A stretch of 64,000 bases of DNA from Roseiarcus sp963794155 (GTDB taxonomy: Bacteria > Pseudomonadota > Alphaproteobacteria > Rhizobiales > Beijerinckiaceae). Below, piece after piece: positions 10,967 to 19,262 of this stretch. Both the position numbers and the translations under genes were made by a program. The notes under the pieces were generated by a model. The model was not told where the DNA came from, ran no database searches, and saw nothing but the letters and a program-made list of their open reading frames with translations. The stretch covers positions 558,001-622,000 of the forward strand of contig CAWCCX010000008.1 of NCBI GenBank assembly GCA_963794155.1, read 5' to 3'. The first letter of the stretch is position 1; the number at the start of each line of letters is the position of its first letter.

Positions 10967-11530
10967 ATGATCTTCGCCCGGTGGCGCGCGCAGCGCGCCA
11001 GCAGAGCCGTCATTGAGCAGATTCTTGGCGAGATCGTGGCCGCCGCCCGCCGCCCGGCGCTCTATCAGGCGCTTCACGCGCCTGACCGGATCGACGGCCG
11101 ATTCGAGCTTCTGACGCTGCACGCCGGGCTCGTGCTGCGCCGACTGGCGGCGCTCAGCGGCCTCGCCGACGCCATCGCGCAGGATCTCGTCAATAGCGTT
11201 TTCCTTCATTTCGACGATACGCTGCGTGAGATGGGCTTGTCCGACATCGCCGTATCGAAACGCCTGAAGGCGATGGGGAGCGCCTTCTACGGCCGCAACG
11301 CCGCTTACGCTGCCGCGCTCGACGAGGGATCGAGAGCGCATCTCGCCGCAGCGCTGGCGCGGAACGTCTATGGCGCCGCAGATCCCGAGGCCGCCCCGAG
11401 CGCCGGTGCGCTCGCCTTCTATGTCGCCTCGCTTGACGAGGCGCTGAAGGCGATTCCAATGGAAGAATTCGCGACTGGCCGATTCCGCTTCCCGCCAGGC
11501 TCGATCGTGGGTGGAGACCGTCATGACTGA
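10967..11530 (+). CDS. Ubiquinol-cytochrome c chaperone family protein (Cbp3/UPF0174-like)
   Basis: The 187-residue product matches the bacterial CBP3-like family that assists assembly of the cytochrome bc1 complex. Visible pattern: 'ARRPALYQALHAPDRIDGRF' and 'HAGLVLRRL' in the first half, then 'SVFLHFDDTLREMGLSDIAV' and 'KRLKAMGSAFYGR', characteristic of the family. It is largely helical with no signal peptide or membrane segment. Its 3' end overlaps the next gene by 8 bases, indicating translational coupling. The bamE-chaperone-DUF177-plsX-fabH order is conserved in many alphaproteobacteria. The biochemical role is taken from the family. Confidence 0.85.
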   Translation: MIFARWRAQRASRAVIEQILGEIVAAARRPALYQALHAPDRIDGRFELLTLHAGLVLRRLAALSGLADAIAQDLVNSVFLHFDDTLREMGLSDIAVSKRLKAMGSAFYGRNAAYAAALDEGSRAHLAAALARNVYGAADPEAAPSAGALAFYVASLDEALKAIPMEEFATGRFRFPPGSIVGGDRHD

Positions 11531-12056
11531 GGCCGGGCCCTTCACGCGCATGGCGCGCATCGACGCTCTTCCACGCGACGGGCAAACCGTGACCATCGAG
11601 GCGAGCCCCGCCGAGCGGGAGGCGCTCGCCGCTCTCTTTAAACTGCCGGCGATCGCCGTCCTGACGGCGACGCTCAGCCTCGAGCCGATCGGACGCGGCG
11701 GCGCGCGGGTGACTGGCGTTGTCCACGGCGAGCTTACCCAAACCTGCGTCGTGTCGCTCGAGCGGTTTGCCGCGACCGTCGACGAGGCCGTCGACGCGCG
11801 GTTCGCGCCGCGGGCGGAAGAAGAACCCACCCGCTCGGCCAGGCGCGAAACGCTGACCTTGTCGCTCGCCGACGAGGACGATCCCGATCCCGTCGTCGAC
11901 GGAAAAATCGACCTCGGCGCTCTTGCGGCGGAGTTCTTCGCCCTCGGCCTCGATCCCTATCCGCGCAAGCCGGGCGTCGTCTTCGAGCCGCCGGAGGAGG
12001 CGGCCGACAAGTCTTTGCCCTTTGCCTCGTTGCGCGGCCGCCTGCGCCACCCGTGA
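11523..12056 (+). CDS. DUF177 (YceD family) protein
   Basis: The 177-residue product starts at ATG 11523, which overlaps the end of the chaperone gene by 8 bases. Family features: 'VHGELTQTCVVSLERFAATV' (the usual C-x-R-C core keeps only one of its cysteines here), an acidic 'ADEDDPDPVVDGKIDLGALA' and 'EFFALGLDPYPRKPGVVFEP'. YceD/DUF177 proteins are encoded next to rpmF-plsX-fabH across bacteria and have been linked to 23S rRNA metabolism. No rpmF is seen between it and plsX; instead a DUF1097 gene follows. Confidence 0.85.
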   Translation: MTEAGPFTRMARIDALPRDGQTVTIEASPAEREALAALFKLPAIAVLTATLSLEPIGRGGARVTGVVHGELTQTCVVSLERFAATVDEAVDARFAPRAEEEPTRSARRETLTLSLADEDDPDPVVDGKIDLGALAAEFFALGLDPYPRKPGVVFEPPEEAADKSLPFASLRGRLRHP

Positions 12057-12225
12057 GCGAAAATGAGTCGTAAATGATTCTGTTCAAACAGCCTCAGCCG
12101 CCATTGCACAAGATTTAGCCACAGACTAACCTCAATTGCCCGAGTCGGCGGCAAGGGCCGTCGCCGGGAGCAGGCCCGCGCGATTCGGGGAGCGAGGAAA
12201 CGCGGGCCGAAATCGGGAGGGAGCT

Positions 12226-12747
12226 ATGGATCTCATTACTGCATTGGCGGTGAGTATCGGCGTGCTCGGAGGCATCGCGACGTTTGTCCTCTTGTCGTGG
12301 GGGATGGGGCTGCAAATCTGGGTCGCGTTCATCGCCTGGGCGACGTTTTACCATTGCGGCGGCAAGGAGGCCGGACTGACCAAGGCGCTCACCAACAATA
12401 TATTTGGCGCCATCATGGCCTTGATCGCGCTCCTCCTCGTCACTCAAATTCCGCTCGGCGGGGCGCTCGGCGTTCCGCTTTGGGCGGGGATATGCGTCTT
12501 GATAACGGTGTTCATTCTCGTATACGCCGCGAAGGCGCCGATGCTGAGCGACATTCCGGCGGGCGTGCTCGGATACGCGGCTGTCGCCGGCCTCGCCTTG
12601 ACGGGCAACAAGCTCGGCGCGATTACCTCGGCCTCGCTCGAAAACCCTTTCATCGTTGGCGTGATCTCGCTGATCATCGGCGCAGTGCTCGGATACATTT
12701 CGCAGAAGATCGCCGTGGCGTTGATGGGCAGCCAGGCCCCCGCCTGA
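12226..12747 (+). CDS. DUF1097 family integral membrane protein
   Basis: The 173-residue product starts at ATG 12226 behind a strong GGGAGGGAG ribosome-binding site. It has about five hydrophobic helices: residues 5-25, 30-45, 55-75, 80-100 and a C-terminal pair. Motifs such as 'WVAFIAWATFYHCGGKEAGL' and 'NPFIVGVISLIIGAVLGYIS' match the DUF1097 family (YcdZ-like), which has no established function. It sits between DUF177 and plsX, where these two are normally close neighbours, so it looks like an insertion into the conserved cluster. Base composition is like its surroundings. Confidence 0.75.
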   Translation: MDLITALAVSIGVLGGIATFVLLSWGMGLQIWVAFIAWATFYHCGGKEAGLTKALTNNIFGAIMALIALLLVTQIPLGGALGVPLWAGICVLITVFILVYAAKAPMLSDIPAGVLGYAAVAGLALTGNKLGAITSASLENPFIVGVISLIIGAVLGYISQKIAVALMGSQAPA

Positions 12748-12774
12748 TGGTCGTAGTCGAGGGCGACCACGACT

Positions 12775-12987
12775 GAATCGCATAAAGCAATCAGGCCCGA
12801 ATCTCGAATCGGGATTCGGGCGGATTGGTCTTGGAATAACGCTGTCGAGCCCGCGTGTTGTCTTGCGCGCCGGCTGCTCCACTGCCGCGGCGGGCCGGCG
12901 CCGCCCGATTCGGGATTCGCTGCGCTGGCCGCGAGACGGGCGAATCGATAGCGTGATGACGTTGTCATTCCCGCGCGAGCGGGAATC
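12775..12987. other. Cluster of eight intact GANTC sites in an intergenic region
   Basis: GANTC pentamers, the recognition sequence of the alphaproteobacterial CcrM adenine methyltransferase, occur at 12775, 12799, 12806, 12813, 12907, 12914, 12942 and 12983. That is eight in about 213 bases, against roughly one per 250 expected for random sequence. Three of them form most of the hairpin at 12795-12821. The region separates the convergent DUF1097 and DUF4202 genes. Confidence 0.6.
12795..12821 (+). terminator. Hairpin downstream of the DUF1097 gene
   Basis: A perfect 9-bp stem (GCCCGAATC at 12795-12803, GATTCGGGC at 12813-12821) with a 9-base loop lies 48 bases after the DUF1097 stop. There is no T-run, so termination is uncertain. 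It could instead be a structured or methylation-sensitive site, because each arm and the loop contain a GANTC. Confidence 0.35.
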
Positions 12988-13036
12988 CTGGGGTCTCGTC
13001 AATACCGCTTCTGGATGCCTGCTTTCGCGGGCATGA
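12962..13036. repeat. Dispersed palindromic intergenic repeat, copy 2
   Basis: Contains the hairpin ATTCCCGC-GCGA-GCGGGAAT followed by 'TTCTGGATGCCTGCTTTCGC' and GGGCATGACA. It is the same class as 10346-10372 (shared TTCGCGGGCATGACA core). It lies immediately beyond the stop of the DUF4202 gene, a typical position for REP-like elements. Confidence 0.65.
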
Positions 13037-13039
13037 CAG

Positions 13040-13618
13040 TCAGGAGCTGGCCCTTGAAGCTCGCTCGTAGAGCGCGAGGACCGCCGCGACCAAGCCGAAA
13101 TTGCCCGCGGCCTCGCGCGCTCTCGGCGACATCTTGCGCTGGGTCTTCATGAGGATGTCGAGCACCTTCGCCTCCGGATGCTTGGCGGCGAAGCTCAAGG
13201 CGTAGTGGCGAAGGAATACCAGGCAAGCGGCGTCCTCGAGGGTCTGCGCCTCGGCGTCGCTGCGCAGCTGCTCCTTGCGCACGAGCGCGCTTGCGCGGGC
13301 GATCGCAGCCTCGTCATAGCCGCAACTCGCCATGATCTCTCCGACCCGCTCCGCGTGGCGCTTCTTGGCCGCATTGCGCCAGGCGATATAACCCGCCTTG
13401 CCGTCGGGATAGGCGCGGCGGGGCGTGAGCCAGCGCTCGAGATGCTGCCCGCGGACCGCGATCTGAAGGGCTTCGGAGGCGTCCGGGGAAAAGGCGGCGA
13501 GCGCCTCGCTCATCCGCCGTCCATAGACGAGCTCGGCGGGCTCGCCGGCATCAAGGTTAGGATCGCGCGCATTCGCGGCGTCGATGCCGCCCAGCGCGCA
13601 TTGCAGTCGGTCGGACAT
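13040..13618 (-). CDS. DUF4202 domain-containing protein
   Basis: The 192-residue product resembles the DUF4202 family: 'ALGGIDAANARDPNLDAGEP', then 'ELVYGRRMSEAL', 'RGQHLERWLTPRRAYPDGKA' and 'GYIAWRNAAKKRHAERVGEI'. The His and Asp residues spaced along helices suggest an HD-domain-like fold, but no function is established. It is soluble with no signal. It is oriented against its neighbours and lies within the DUF177-plsX interval together with DUF1097, so it is another accessory gene in a normally tight cluster. Its 3' end abuts a dispersed repeat. Confidence 0.8.
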   Translation of the reverse strand: MSDRLQCALGGIDAANARDPNLDAGEPAELVYGRRMSEALAAFSPDASEALQIAVRGQHLERWLTPRRAYPDGKAGYIAWRNAAKKRHAERVGEIMASCGYDEAAIARASALVRKEQLRSDAEAQTLEDAACLVFLRHYALSFAAKHPEAKVLDILMKTQRKMSPRAREAAGNFGLVAAVLALYERASRASS

Positions 13619-13855
13619 GAGAAATAGGCGCTGCGTCGCGCCCGCATCCTCGCACGCGCATGAATCAACGAAAAGCCCGATATTGCCGCCTTGAGGCTGC
13701 TTTGGCGACGAACTGCGGGATCAAATGACCGATTCGCGGCCCGAGGGCCCTGCCTAAACCGCGTTCCGGGCGTTGCCTTGCCCGGCGAAGCCGCTATTGT
13801 CGCGCCCGCGCCGGGCGCCGCCCGGGCAACACGCCCGGGGCGGTCGGACCAAGGA

Positions 13856-14915
13856 ATGGCGAGCGATATTCGCATAGCGCTGGACGCAATGGGCGGCGAT
13901 CATGGGCCGACCGTCGTCGTGCCCGCTGCGGCGGTCGCGCTCGAACGCCGGCCGGACGTAGAGTTTCTCTTCTACGGCGAGGAGAAGGCGATCGGTCCTA
14001 TTCTCGAGCGTCACGCGAACCTTGCGGCCAAGTCGCGCGTTTTTCACACCAGCGTCGCGGTCAAGATGAGCGACCGGCCGAGCCAGGCCTTGCGCACCGG
14101 GCGGCGCGTGTCGTCGATGTGGCAGGCGATCGAAGCGGTGAAGTCGGGCGCGGCCGATTGTGCGGTCTCCGCCGGCAATACCGGCGCATTGATGGCGATG
14201 GCGAAGTTCTGCCTGCATACGATGTCGCCGATCGAGCGGCCGGCGATCGCGGCGATGTGGCCGACCTTGCGCGGCGAATCGATCGTTCTCGACGTCGGGG
14301 CGAGCATCGGCGGCGATGCGCAGCATCTCGTCGATCTTGCGGTGATGGGCGCGGCGATGGCCCGAATCGTGTTCGATATCGACAGTCCGACCGTCGGCCT
14401 CCTCAACGTCGGGGTTGAGGAGATCAAGGGGGTTGAGGAGGTGAGGGCGGCGGGCCGGGTCCTGCGCGAAGCCAACCTGCCCAACATGCGCTATCAAGGC
14501 TTTGTCGAAGGCGACGACCTCGGCAAGGGCGCCGTCGACGTCTTTGTTACCGAAGGCTTCACCGGCAACATCGCGCTTAAGACCGCCGAGGGCACCGCGA
14601 GGCAGCTCAGCCAATACATCCGCGACGCCATGAGCTACAGTCTTATGTCGCGAATCGGCTTCCTGTTCGCGCGCAAGGCGCTTACGGCTTTGCGCGCCAA
14701 AATGGGTCCGCGGGCAAGCGGCGGCGTGTTCCTGGGACTTGACGGCGTCGTCATCAAGGCCCATGGCGGCGCGGACGCCGAAAGCTACGCCGGCGCGGTG
14801 GAATTGGGCTATGACATGGTGCGTCAGGAATTGCTCGGCAAGATTTCGCGAAATGATCGGCCAAGCCAACGGCTTCCGCCCGGCGCCCGCCCATCTGGGC
14901 GCCGCCCGATCCTGA
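13856..14915 (+). CDS. plsX: Phosphate acyltransferase PlsX, with one apparent frameshift at the 3' end
   Basis: PlsX converts acyl-ACP to acyl-phosphate for phospholipid synthesis at the inner face of the membrane. The protein starts at ATG 13856 with 'IRIALDAMGGDHGPTVVVPA'; 'SAGNTGALMAMAKFCL' and 'GFTGNIALKTAEGTARQL' are also typical. As written, the frame reads on into FabH without a stop. Removing one T from GATTTC at 14842-14847 restores GATTC (a GANTC site) and gives the PlsX-like tail 'LLGKIREMIGQANGFRPAP', ending at TGA 14913-14915 with 352 residues, the usual length. I therefore treat plsX and fabH as separate genes. Confidence 0.88.
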
Positions 14916-14935
14916 TATTGGAACCCCCTCCGCTC

Positions 14936-15988
14936 ATGAACCTTGCATCCCCTCCGGCTCAAGCCCGCCGCTCGCGCCGCCCCGATCCGGATATTGCCCG
15001 CGGCGGGGCTCCGGCCTCGATCCGCTCGTGCGTGAGCGGGGTGGGCGCGGCGCTGCCGGCGCGCGTCGTCTCTAACGCCGAATTGGCGACGAAGGTCGAC
15101 ACTTCGGACGAATGGATCGTGCAGCGCTCCGGCATCCGCCAGCGCTATGTGGCCGGCGCCGGCGAAACCACGTCGACGCTGGCGGTCAAGGCGGCGGAAG
15201 CCGCCCTCAGCGACGGCGGACTCGAAGCGCGCGACATCGATCTCATCATCGTCGCGACCTCGACCCCGGACTACACTTTTCCCGCCGTCGCGACCCAGGT
15301 CCAGGCCGCTCTCGGGGTCGTCGAGGGCGCGGCGTTCGACCTGCAGGCGGTCTGCACCGGCTTCGTCTACGCCGTCGCCACGGCCGATAAATTCCTGCGC
15401 TCCGGCTCGCACAAACGAGCGCTGGTGATCGGCGCCGAGACGTTCTCGCGCCTCCTCGACTGGAGCGACCGGACGACCTGCGTCCTGTTCGGCGATGGAG
15501 CGGGGGCGGTCGTGCTCGAGGCGCGCTTGAGCGACGGGCGCCTGGCCTCACCCGGAATCATCGCCTCGCGGCTGCGCGCCGACGGCCGGCACTGCTCGAA
15601 GCTCTACGTCGACGGCGGGCCTTCGACCACCCAGACCGTCGGCCATCTTAGGATGGAGGGCAAGGAAGTGTTCCGCCATGCCGTCGGCATGGTGACCGAC
15701 GTGATCCAGGGCTGCTTCGCTGATGCGAACGTGACGGCGGACGAGATCGACTGGTTCGTGCCGCATCAGGCCAACCGCCGGATCATCGACGCCACCGCCG
15801 ACAAGCTCGGCATCGCCCGCGACAAGGTGATCGTCACCGTCGACCGGCATGGCAACACCTCCGCCGCCTCGATCCCGCTCGCACTCGACGTCGCCGTCAA
15901 AGACGGCCGCATCAAGCCCGGCGATCTGGTGATGATCGAAGCAATGGGCGGCGGCTTCACCTGGGGCGCGGCGCTGATCCGCTGGTGA
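14936..15988 (+). CDS. fabH: Beta-ketoacyl-ACP synthase III FabH
   Basis: From ATG 14936 the product is 350 residues. FabH condenses acetyl-CoA with malonyl-ACP to start fatty acid synthesis. Visible features: 'TSDEWIVQRSGIRQRYVA', the active-site Cys in 'FDLQAVCTGFVYAVA', His in 'DWFVPHQANRRIIDA' and Asn in 'DRHGNTSAASIPLALD', completing the Cys-His-Asn triad. The first 30 or so residues (Pro/Arg-rich) are not part of the family fold, so translation could start later. The frame is uninterrupted from plsX only because of the one-base problem at 14842-14847. The spacing of about 20 bases to the corrected plsX stop fits an operon. Confidence 0.9.
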   Translation: MNLASPPAQARRSRRPDPDIARGGAPASIRSCVSGVGAALPARVVSNAELATKVDTSDEWIVQRSGIRQRYVAGAGETTSTLAVKAAEAALSDGGLEARDIDLIIVATSTPDYTFPAVATQVQAALGVVEGAAFDLQAVCTGFVYAVATADKFLRSGSHKRALVIGAETFSRLLDWSDRTTCVLFGDGAGAVVLEARLSDGRLASPGIIASRLRADGRHCSKLYVDGGPSTTQTVGHLRMEGKEVFRHAVGMVTDVIQGCFADANVTADEIDWFVPHQANRRIIDATADKLGIARDKVIVTVDRHGNTSAASIPLALDVAVKDGRIKPGDLVMIEAMGGGFTWGAALIRW

Positions 15989-15994
15989 AGCGCT

Positions 15995-17014
15995 CTATTC
16001 GAACGCGAAGATGCGCTTCCAGTCGGTCTTCATGCTGACGACGATCCAGCCGTCCGTCTTCGCCTTTTCGTAAAGCTCCTGCGTGAACCGGCCGACTTTG
16101 GTGTCGGGCAAGCCCTGCGCGGGCCCATAGGCGTATTCGCGCGCGGCGTCGTCGTGCAGGACGAGCATTGCGAGCCGGGCGCCGGTCCCCGCTTTCGTGT
16201 ATTCGAGCATCTGCCGGTCGCCGGTCGAATTGCCGAAAGCGAAATGAGGGCGGCGGCCGATCATGAGATGAATGCCTTCGGGCTTGCCGGCGTTGTCATC
16301 GTTGAGCAGGAGCTTCGGCTCCTTGATGAGAACGGGCCCCTTCGCGCCATATTGATAGCTGACGGCGCCCGCACTGCCGACTACCTGCTCGGGTGGAATG
16401 CCGTAGACGCCCTCCGCATAGACGCGGACGAAATCCTGCCCACCGCCGGTGACGATGTATGTGCGGAAGCCGACGCTGCGGAGATATTTGAGTAGCTCGA
16501 TCTGCGGCTCGTAGGTGAGTTCGGAGTAAGGCCGCTTCCAGCGCGGATCGCGCGCGTCAGCGATCCATTTTGCGACCTCGTCGCGGAACGCGTCGACGTC
16601 CATGCCGGTCAGGGTCGCGGCGACGATTTTGAGGAGATCGTCCATCGTGAGTTTCGCGATCGCCTCGCGATCGCCCGAGAGGACGGTCTTGAACGGCTCT
16701 TCATTTTCGAGTTCGGGCTTCGTTTTCATGACCGCCGGCACGCGATCGAAGCAATAGACGACTTGGCTATAGATCGGATGCTCGACCCACAGCGTGCCGT
16801 CCTGATCGAAGGTCGCGATGCGCTCCGCGACCGGCACGAAGTTGGGGCTCGCGGAGTTGGTGGTCGCATGGACGAATTTGACGATCGCGTCCTTCGTCGG
16901 CCCATCGTTCCAGGACGGCAGGGGGTCGCTCTGAGCATTCGAGGGTGAGACGAGCGTTGCGCTCGCCGCGCTCCCGAGGACGAGGGTGGCGAATTGGCGC
17001 CGGTCAAATTCCAT
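15995..17014 (-). CDS. Secreted HAD-superfamily phosphatase
   Basis: The 339-residue precursor begins MEFDRRQFATLVLGSAAS, a Tat-like signal (RRQF then a hydrophobic stretch) with likely cleavage near 'SNAQS'. HAD motif I is 'FDQDGTLW' (nucleophile Asp 70, acid Asp 72), followed by a large cap insertion and a motif-III/IV region containing 'FGNSTGDRQML', with Asp for Mg2+. The subfamily is annotated as haloacid-dehalogenase-like phosphatases acting in the periplasm; the substrate is unknown. AGGAG lies just upstream of the ATG. It converges with fabH with 6 bases between stops. Confidence 0.8.
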   Translation of the reverse strand: MEFDRRQFATLVLGSAASATLVSPSNAQSDPLPSWNDGPTKDAIVKFVHATTNSASPNFVPVAERIATFDQDGTLWVEHPIYSQVVYCFDRVPAVMKTKPELENEEPFKTVLSGDREAIAKLTMDDLLKIVAATLTGMDVDAFRDEVAKWIADARDPRWKRPYSELTYEPQIELLKYLRSVGFRTYIVTGGGQDFVRVYAEGVYGIPPEQVVGSAGAVSYQYGAKGPVLIKEPKLLLNDDNAGKPEGIHLMIGRRPHFAFGNSTGDRQMLEYTKAGTGARLAMLVLHDDAAREYAYGPAQGLPDTKVGRFTQELYEKAKTDGWIVVSMKTDWKRIFAFE

Positions 17015-17035
17015 GATCGTCTCCTAGAGTTACAC

Positions 17036-17165
17036 CTCGCGCCTCGAAGAGCCCCGAAGGCGCGTCTCGAAGGATGCTCCCCGAGGGCAGCGCCCGTTCG
17101 GCGCGTAGTGGAGCGTCCTTCGAGGCCGCTTCGCGGCGCCTCAGGACGAGGTCGGTAGGGTTCGG
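17036..17165. repeat. Dispersed palindromic repeat region between HAD phosphatase and reductase genes
   Basis: Contains 'GCGTCCTTCGAGGCCGCTTC' followed by GCGGCGCCTCAGGACGAGG and a partial inverted copy 'CGCCTCGAAGAGCCCCGAAG'. Sequences of the form CCTGAGG...CGAAGGACG are abundant intergenic repeats in Rhizobiales genomes. Class assignment is from memory of that pattern. Confidence 0.55.
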
Positions 17166-17182
17166 GCCGCCCGAAGCCTCGC

Positions 17183-18178
17183 TTACTCCGCGATCCGCAG
17201 GAGCTGCTTGCCCTCGTTCTTGCCTTCGAACAGGCGCCTCAGCGTCGCCGGCGCGTTTTCGAGGCCGCGCTGCACGTCGACCCGATATTGGAGTTTGCCC
17301 TCCTTGACCCAGCCGCCGAGGGCGTCGATCGCCTCGGCTGCGCGCGGCATGTAGTCGGTGACGAGGAAGCCCTCCATCCGCCCGCGCTTCGAGACAAGGT
17401 TCAGGTAGTTCTTCGGTCCCGGCGGCGGCTCGGCCGCGTCGTAGGCGGAAATCCCCCCGCAGAGAACGACCCGCCCGCGCATCGCAAGCCGCCCGAGCGC
17501 CGCGTCGAGAATATCGCCGCCGACATTGTCGAAGAAGATGTCGATGCCGTTCGGGCAAAGCTCCTTGAGCCGCGCCTTCACGTTTTCCCCCTTGTAGTCG
17601 ATCGCCGCGTCGAGCCCGAGTTCGCCGGTGAGCCAGCGGCATTTCTCCGCCCCGCCGGCGATGCCGATCACGCGGCAGCCTTTGATCTTCGCGATCTGGC
17701 CGACGAGCGAGCCCGTCGCGCCGGCGGCGCCGGAGACGACGACGGTCTCGCCCGCGGCCGGACGGCCGACGGCGAGAAGACCGAAATAGGCGGTCATTCC
17801 AATCATGCCGAGGACGCCCATCGCGAGTTCGATGGGCGCGCCAGGGGGCAGCTTGTTCAGGCCGCCAGGGTTCATGGCGACGTAATCCTGCCAGCCCACC
17901 AGGCCGAGCACGAGGTCGCCAGCCTTGAAGCCCGGATGGTTCGACGCTTCGATCCGGCCCGCGCCGAACGAGCGGACGACCTCGCCGATCTTGACCGCCG
18001 GCAGATAGGTGTCGCCGGCGATCCAGGCGCGCTGGGTCGGGTCGCAGGACAAGATCAGATTGCGGATGAGGACCTCGCCTTCGCCGGGCGGAGGCGCCTC
18101 GGCTTCGACGAAGGTAAAGTCGCTATCCTTGAGCGCTCCGTCCGGACGGCGCGCGAGCAGCCATAGGCGGTTTTTCAT
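17183..18178 (-). CDS. Zinc-independent MDR family NADP-dependent oxidoreductase (CurA/PTGR-like)
   Basis: The 331-residue product matches the CurA / leukotriene B4 12-hydroxydehydrogenase branch of medium-chain reductases: 'LSCDPTQRAWIAGDTYLPAV' near residues 45-65, 'LVLGLVGWQDYVAMN', and the NADPH-binding 'VVSGAAGATGSLVGQIAK' near 147-164. These enzymes reduce the C=C bond of alpha,beta-unsaturated carbonyls. No zinc-ligand cysteines are present, as expected. Cytoplasmic. AGGGA precedes the ATG. It is a single gene, separated from the HAD gene by a repeat. Confidence 0.85.
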   Translation of the reverse strand: MKNRLWLLARRPDGALKDSDFTFVEAEAPPPGEGEVLIRNLILSCDPTQRAWIAGDTYLPAVKIGEVVRSFGAGRIEASNHPGFKAGDLVLGLVGWQDYVAMNPGGLNKLPPGAPIELAMGVLGMIGMTAYFGLLAVGRPAAGETVVVSGAAGATGSLVGQIAKIKGCRVIGIAGGAEKCRWLTGELGLDAAIDYKGENVKARLKELCPNGIDIFFDNVGGDILDAALGRLAMRGRVVLCGGISAYDAAEPPPGPKNYLNLVSKRGRMEGFLVTDYMPRAAEAIDALGGWVKEGKLQYRVDVQRGLENAPATLRRLFEGKNEGKQLLRIAE

Positions 18179-18433
18179 CCTCGGCGTTTCCCTGGCGGAT
18201 TTGACCGCTCTTCATAGCACAAGCGGCAGCCAAAGCCGCCGCACGATCGCCAGCAAGCAGGGATGCGGCCGTTCGCGCCGCACAAATGTGGACGCCCGGC
18301 ATGGGTCTGTCGGACCTCCTTCAATTGCCGCCCTGGGCTTGGCGCGGTCCGGTCGCTCTGCCGCCATGGCCAAACCGCTTGATATCGGGCGACGATCCAC
18401 TACGGTGCCGCGATCCTGGGAGGGGCAAGACCA

Positions 18434-19198
18434 ATGAATATCGTACTCATATCGATCGTCATCTTCCTTTTAACGATGGCTGCCGGCTATGCCGGCTTGC
18501 AGGTTCAGGCGCGCCTGTCGCCGGAGCACAAATCGGGCGAATCGCGCGGCGTGGTCGGTCAGGTGGCGGGGCTGCTTACGTTACTTCTCGCGTTAGTCCT
18601 GGGAACTCTGATCGGCGTCAGTTTCGCCTATTTCTCGACCCAGAAAACCGAACTCGAGGGGTTTGCCGCCCAAGTTCTCAGGCTCGATCAGTCTCTGGCG
18701 CAATATGGGCCGGAGACCAAGCCGTTGCGCGACAAGATCAAGGCAGGAATCCAAAAAGGCTATGACACGTTTTGGGGCGGCGGCGACGGCGACCCCAACT
18801 TGTTGAGTGTCGAGGTGCCCTTGGCCAACGCGCAAGGCATCAGCGACTTTCTGGCGACGCTGAAACCCACGACGGACGCTCAGAAGGCGGCGCTGGCGTC
18901 AGCGAACGCATACGCGAGCATGGTCGAGCAATCGCGGCTCTTGATGTCGCTGCAAGTGGCGAGCGGGCCGGTGTCCTGGGTCCTGATTGCGATTATGGTG
19001 TTCTGGACGGTGGCGCTGTTTTTCGGCATCGGCCTGTTCGCCGAGCCTAACGGGCTGGTCATAGCTGCGCTGGCGTTCGGGGCGGCGTCGATCGCCTTCG
19101 CGATCTTCCTCATCCTCGAACTTGGCTTGCCATATACAGGCATGCTGCGAGTTTCGCCCGCCGCGCTCGAACAGGCGATGCAGTACATCGACAAATAG
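18434..19198 (+). CDS. DUF4239-like (bestrophin-like domain) membrane protein
   Basis: The 254-residue product has four evident membrane helices: residues 2-22, 45-70, 178-203 and 208-232. The loop between helices 2 and 3 is helical ('VLRLDQSLAQYGPETKPLRD') and carries the 'LDQ...YG.E...LR' pattern of the DUF4239 family. The family has no established activity. A GGGAGGGGCAAG ribosome-binding site precedes the ATG. Monocistronic; no obvious functional link to its neighbours. Confidence 0.65.
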   Translation: MNIVLISIVIFLLTMAAGYAGLQVQARLSPEHKSGESRGVVGQVAGLLTLLLALVLGTLIGVSFAYFSTQKTELEGFAAQVLRLDQSLAQYGPETKPLRDKIKAGIQKGYDTFWGGGDGDPNLLSVEVPLANAQGISDFLATLKPTTDAQKAALASANAYASMVEQSRLLMSLQVASGPVSWVLIAIMVFWTVALFFGIGLFAEPNGLVIAALAFGAASIAFAIFLILELGLPYTGMLRVSPAALEQAMQYIDK

Positions 19199-19262
19199 CC
19201 ACGCCACAAAATTCGGCACCGCGGACGCGGGGTTATGTGACCAGTCGCCGTATGCTCTCGCG

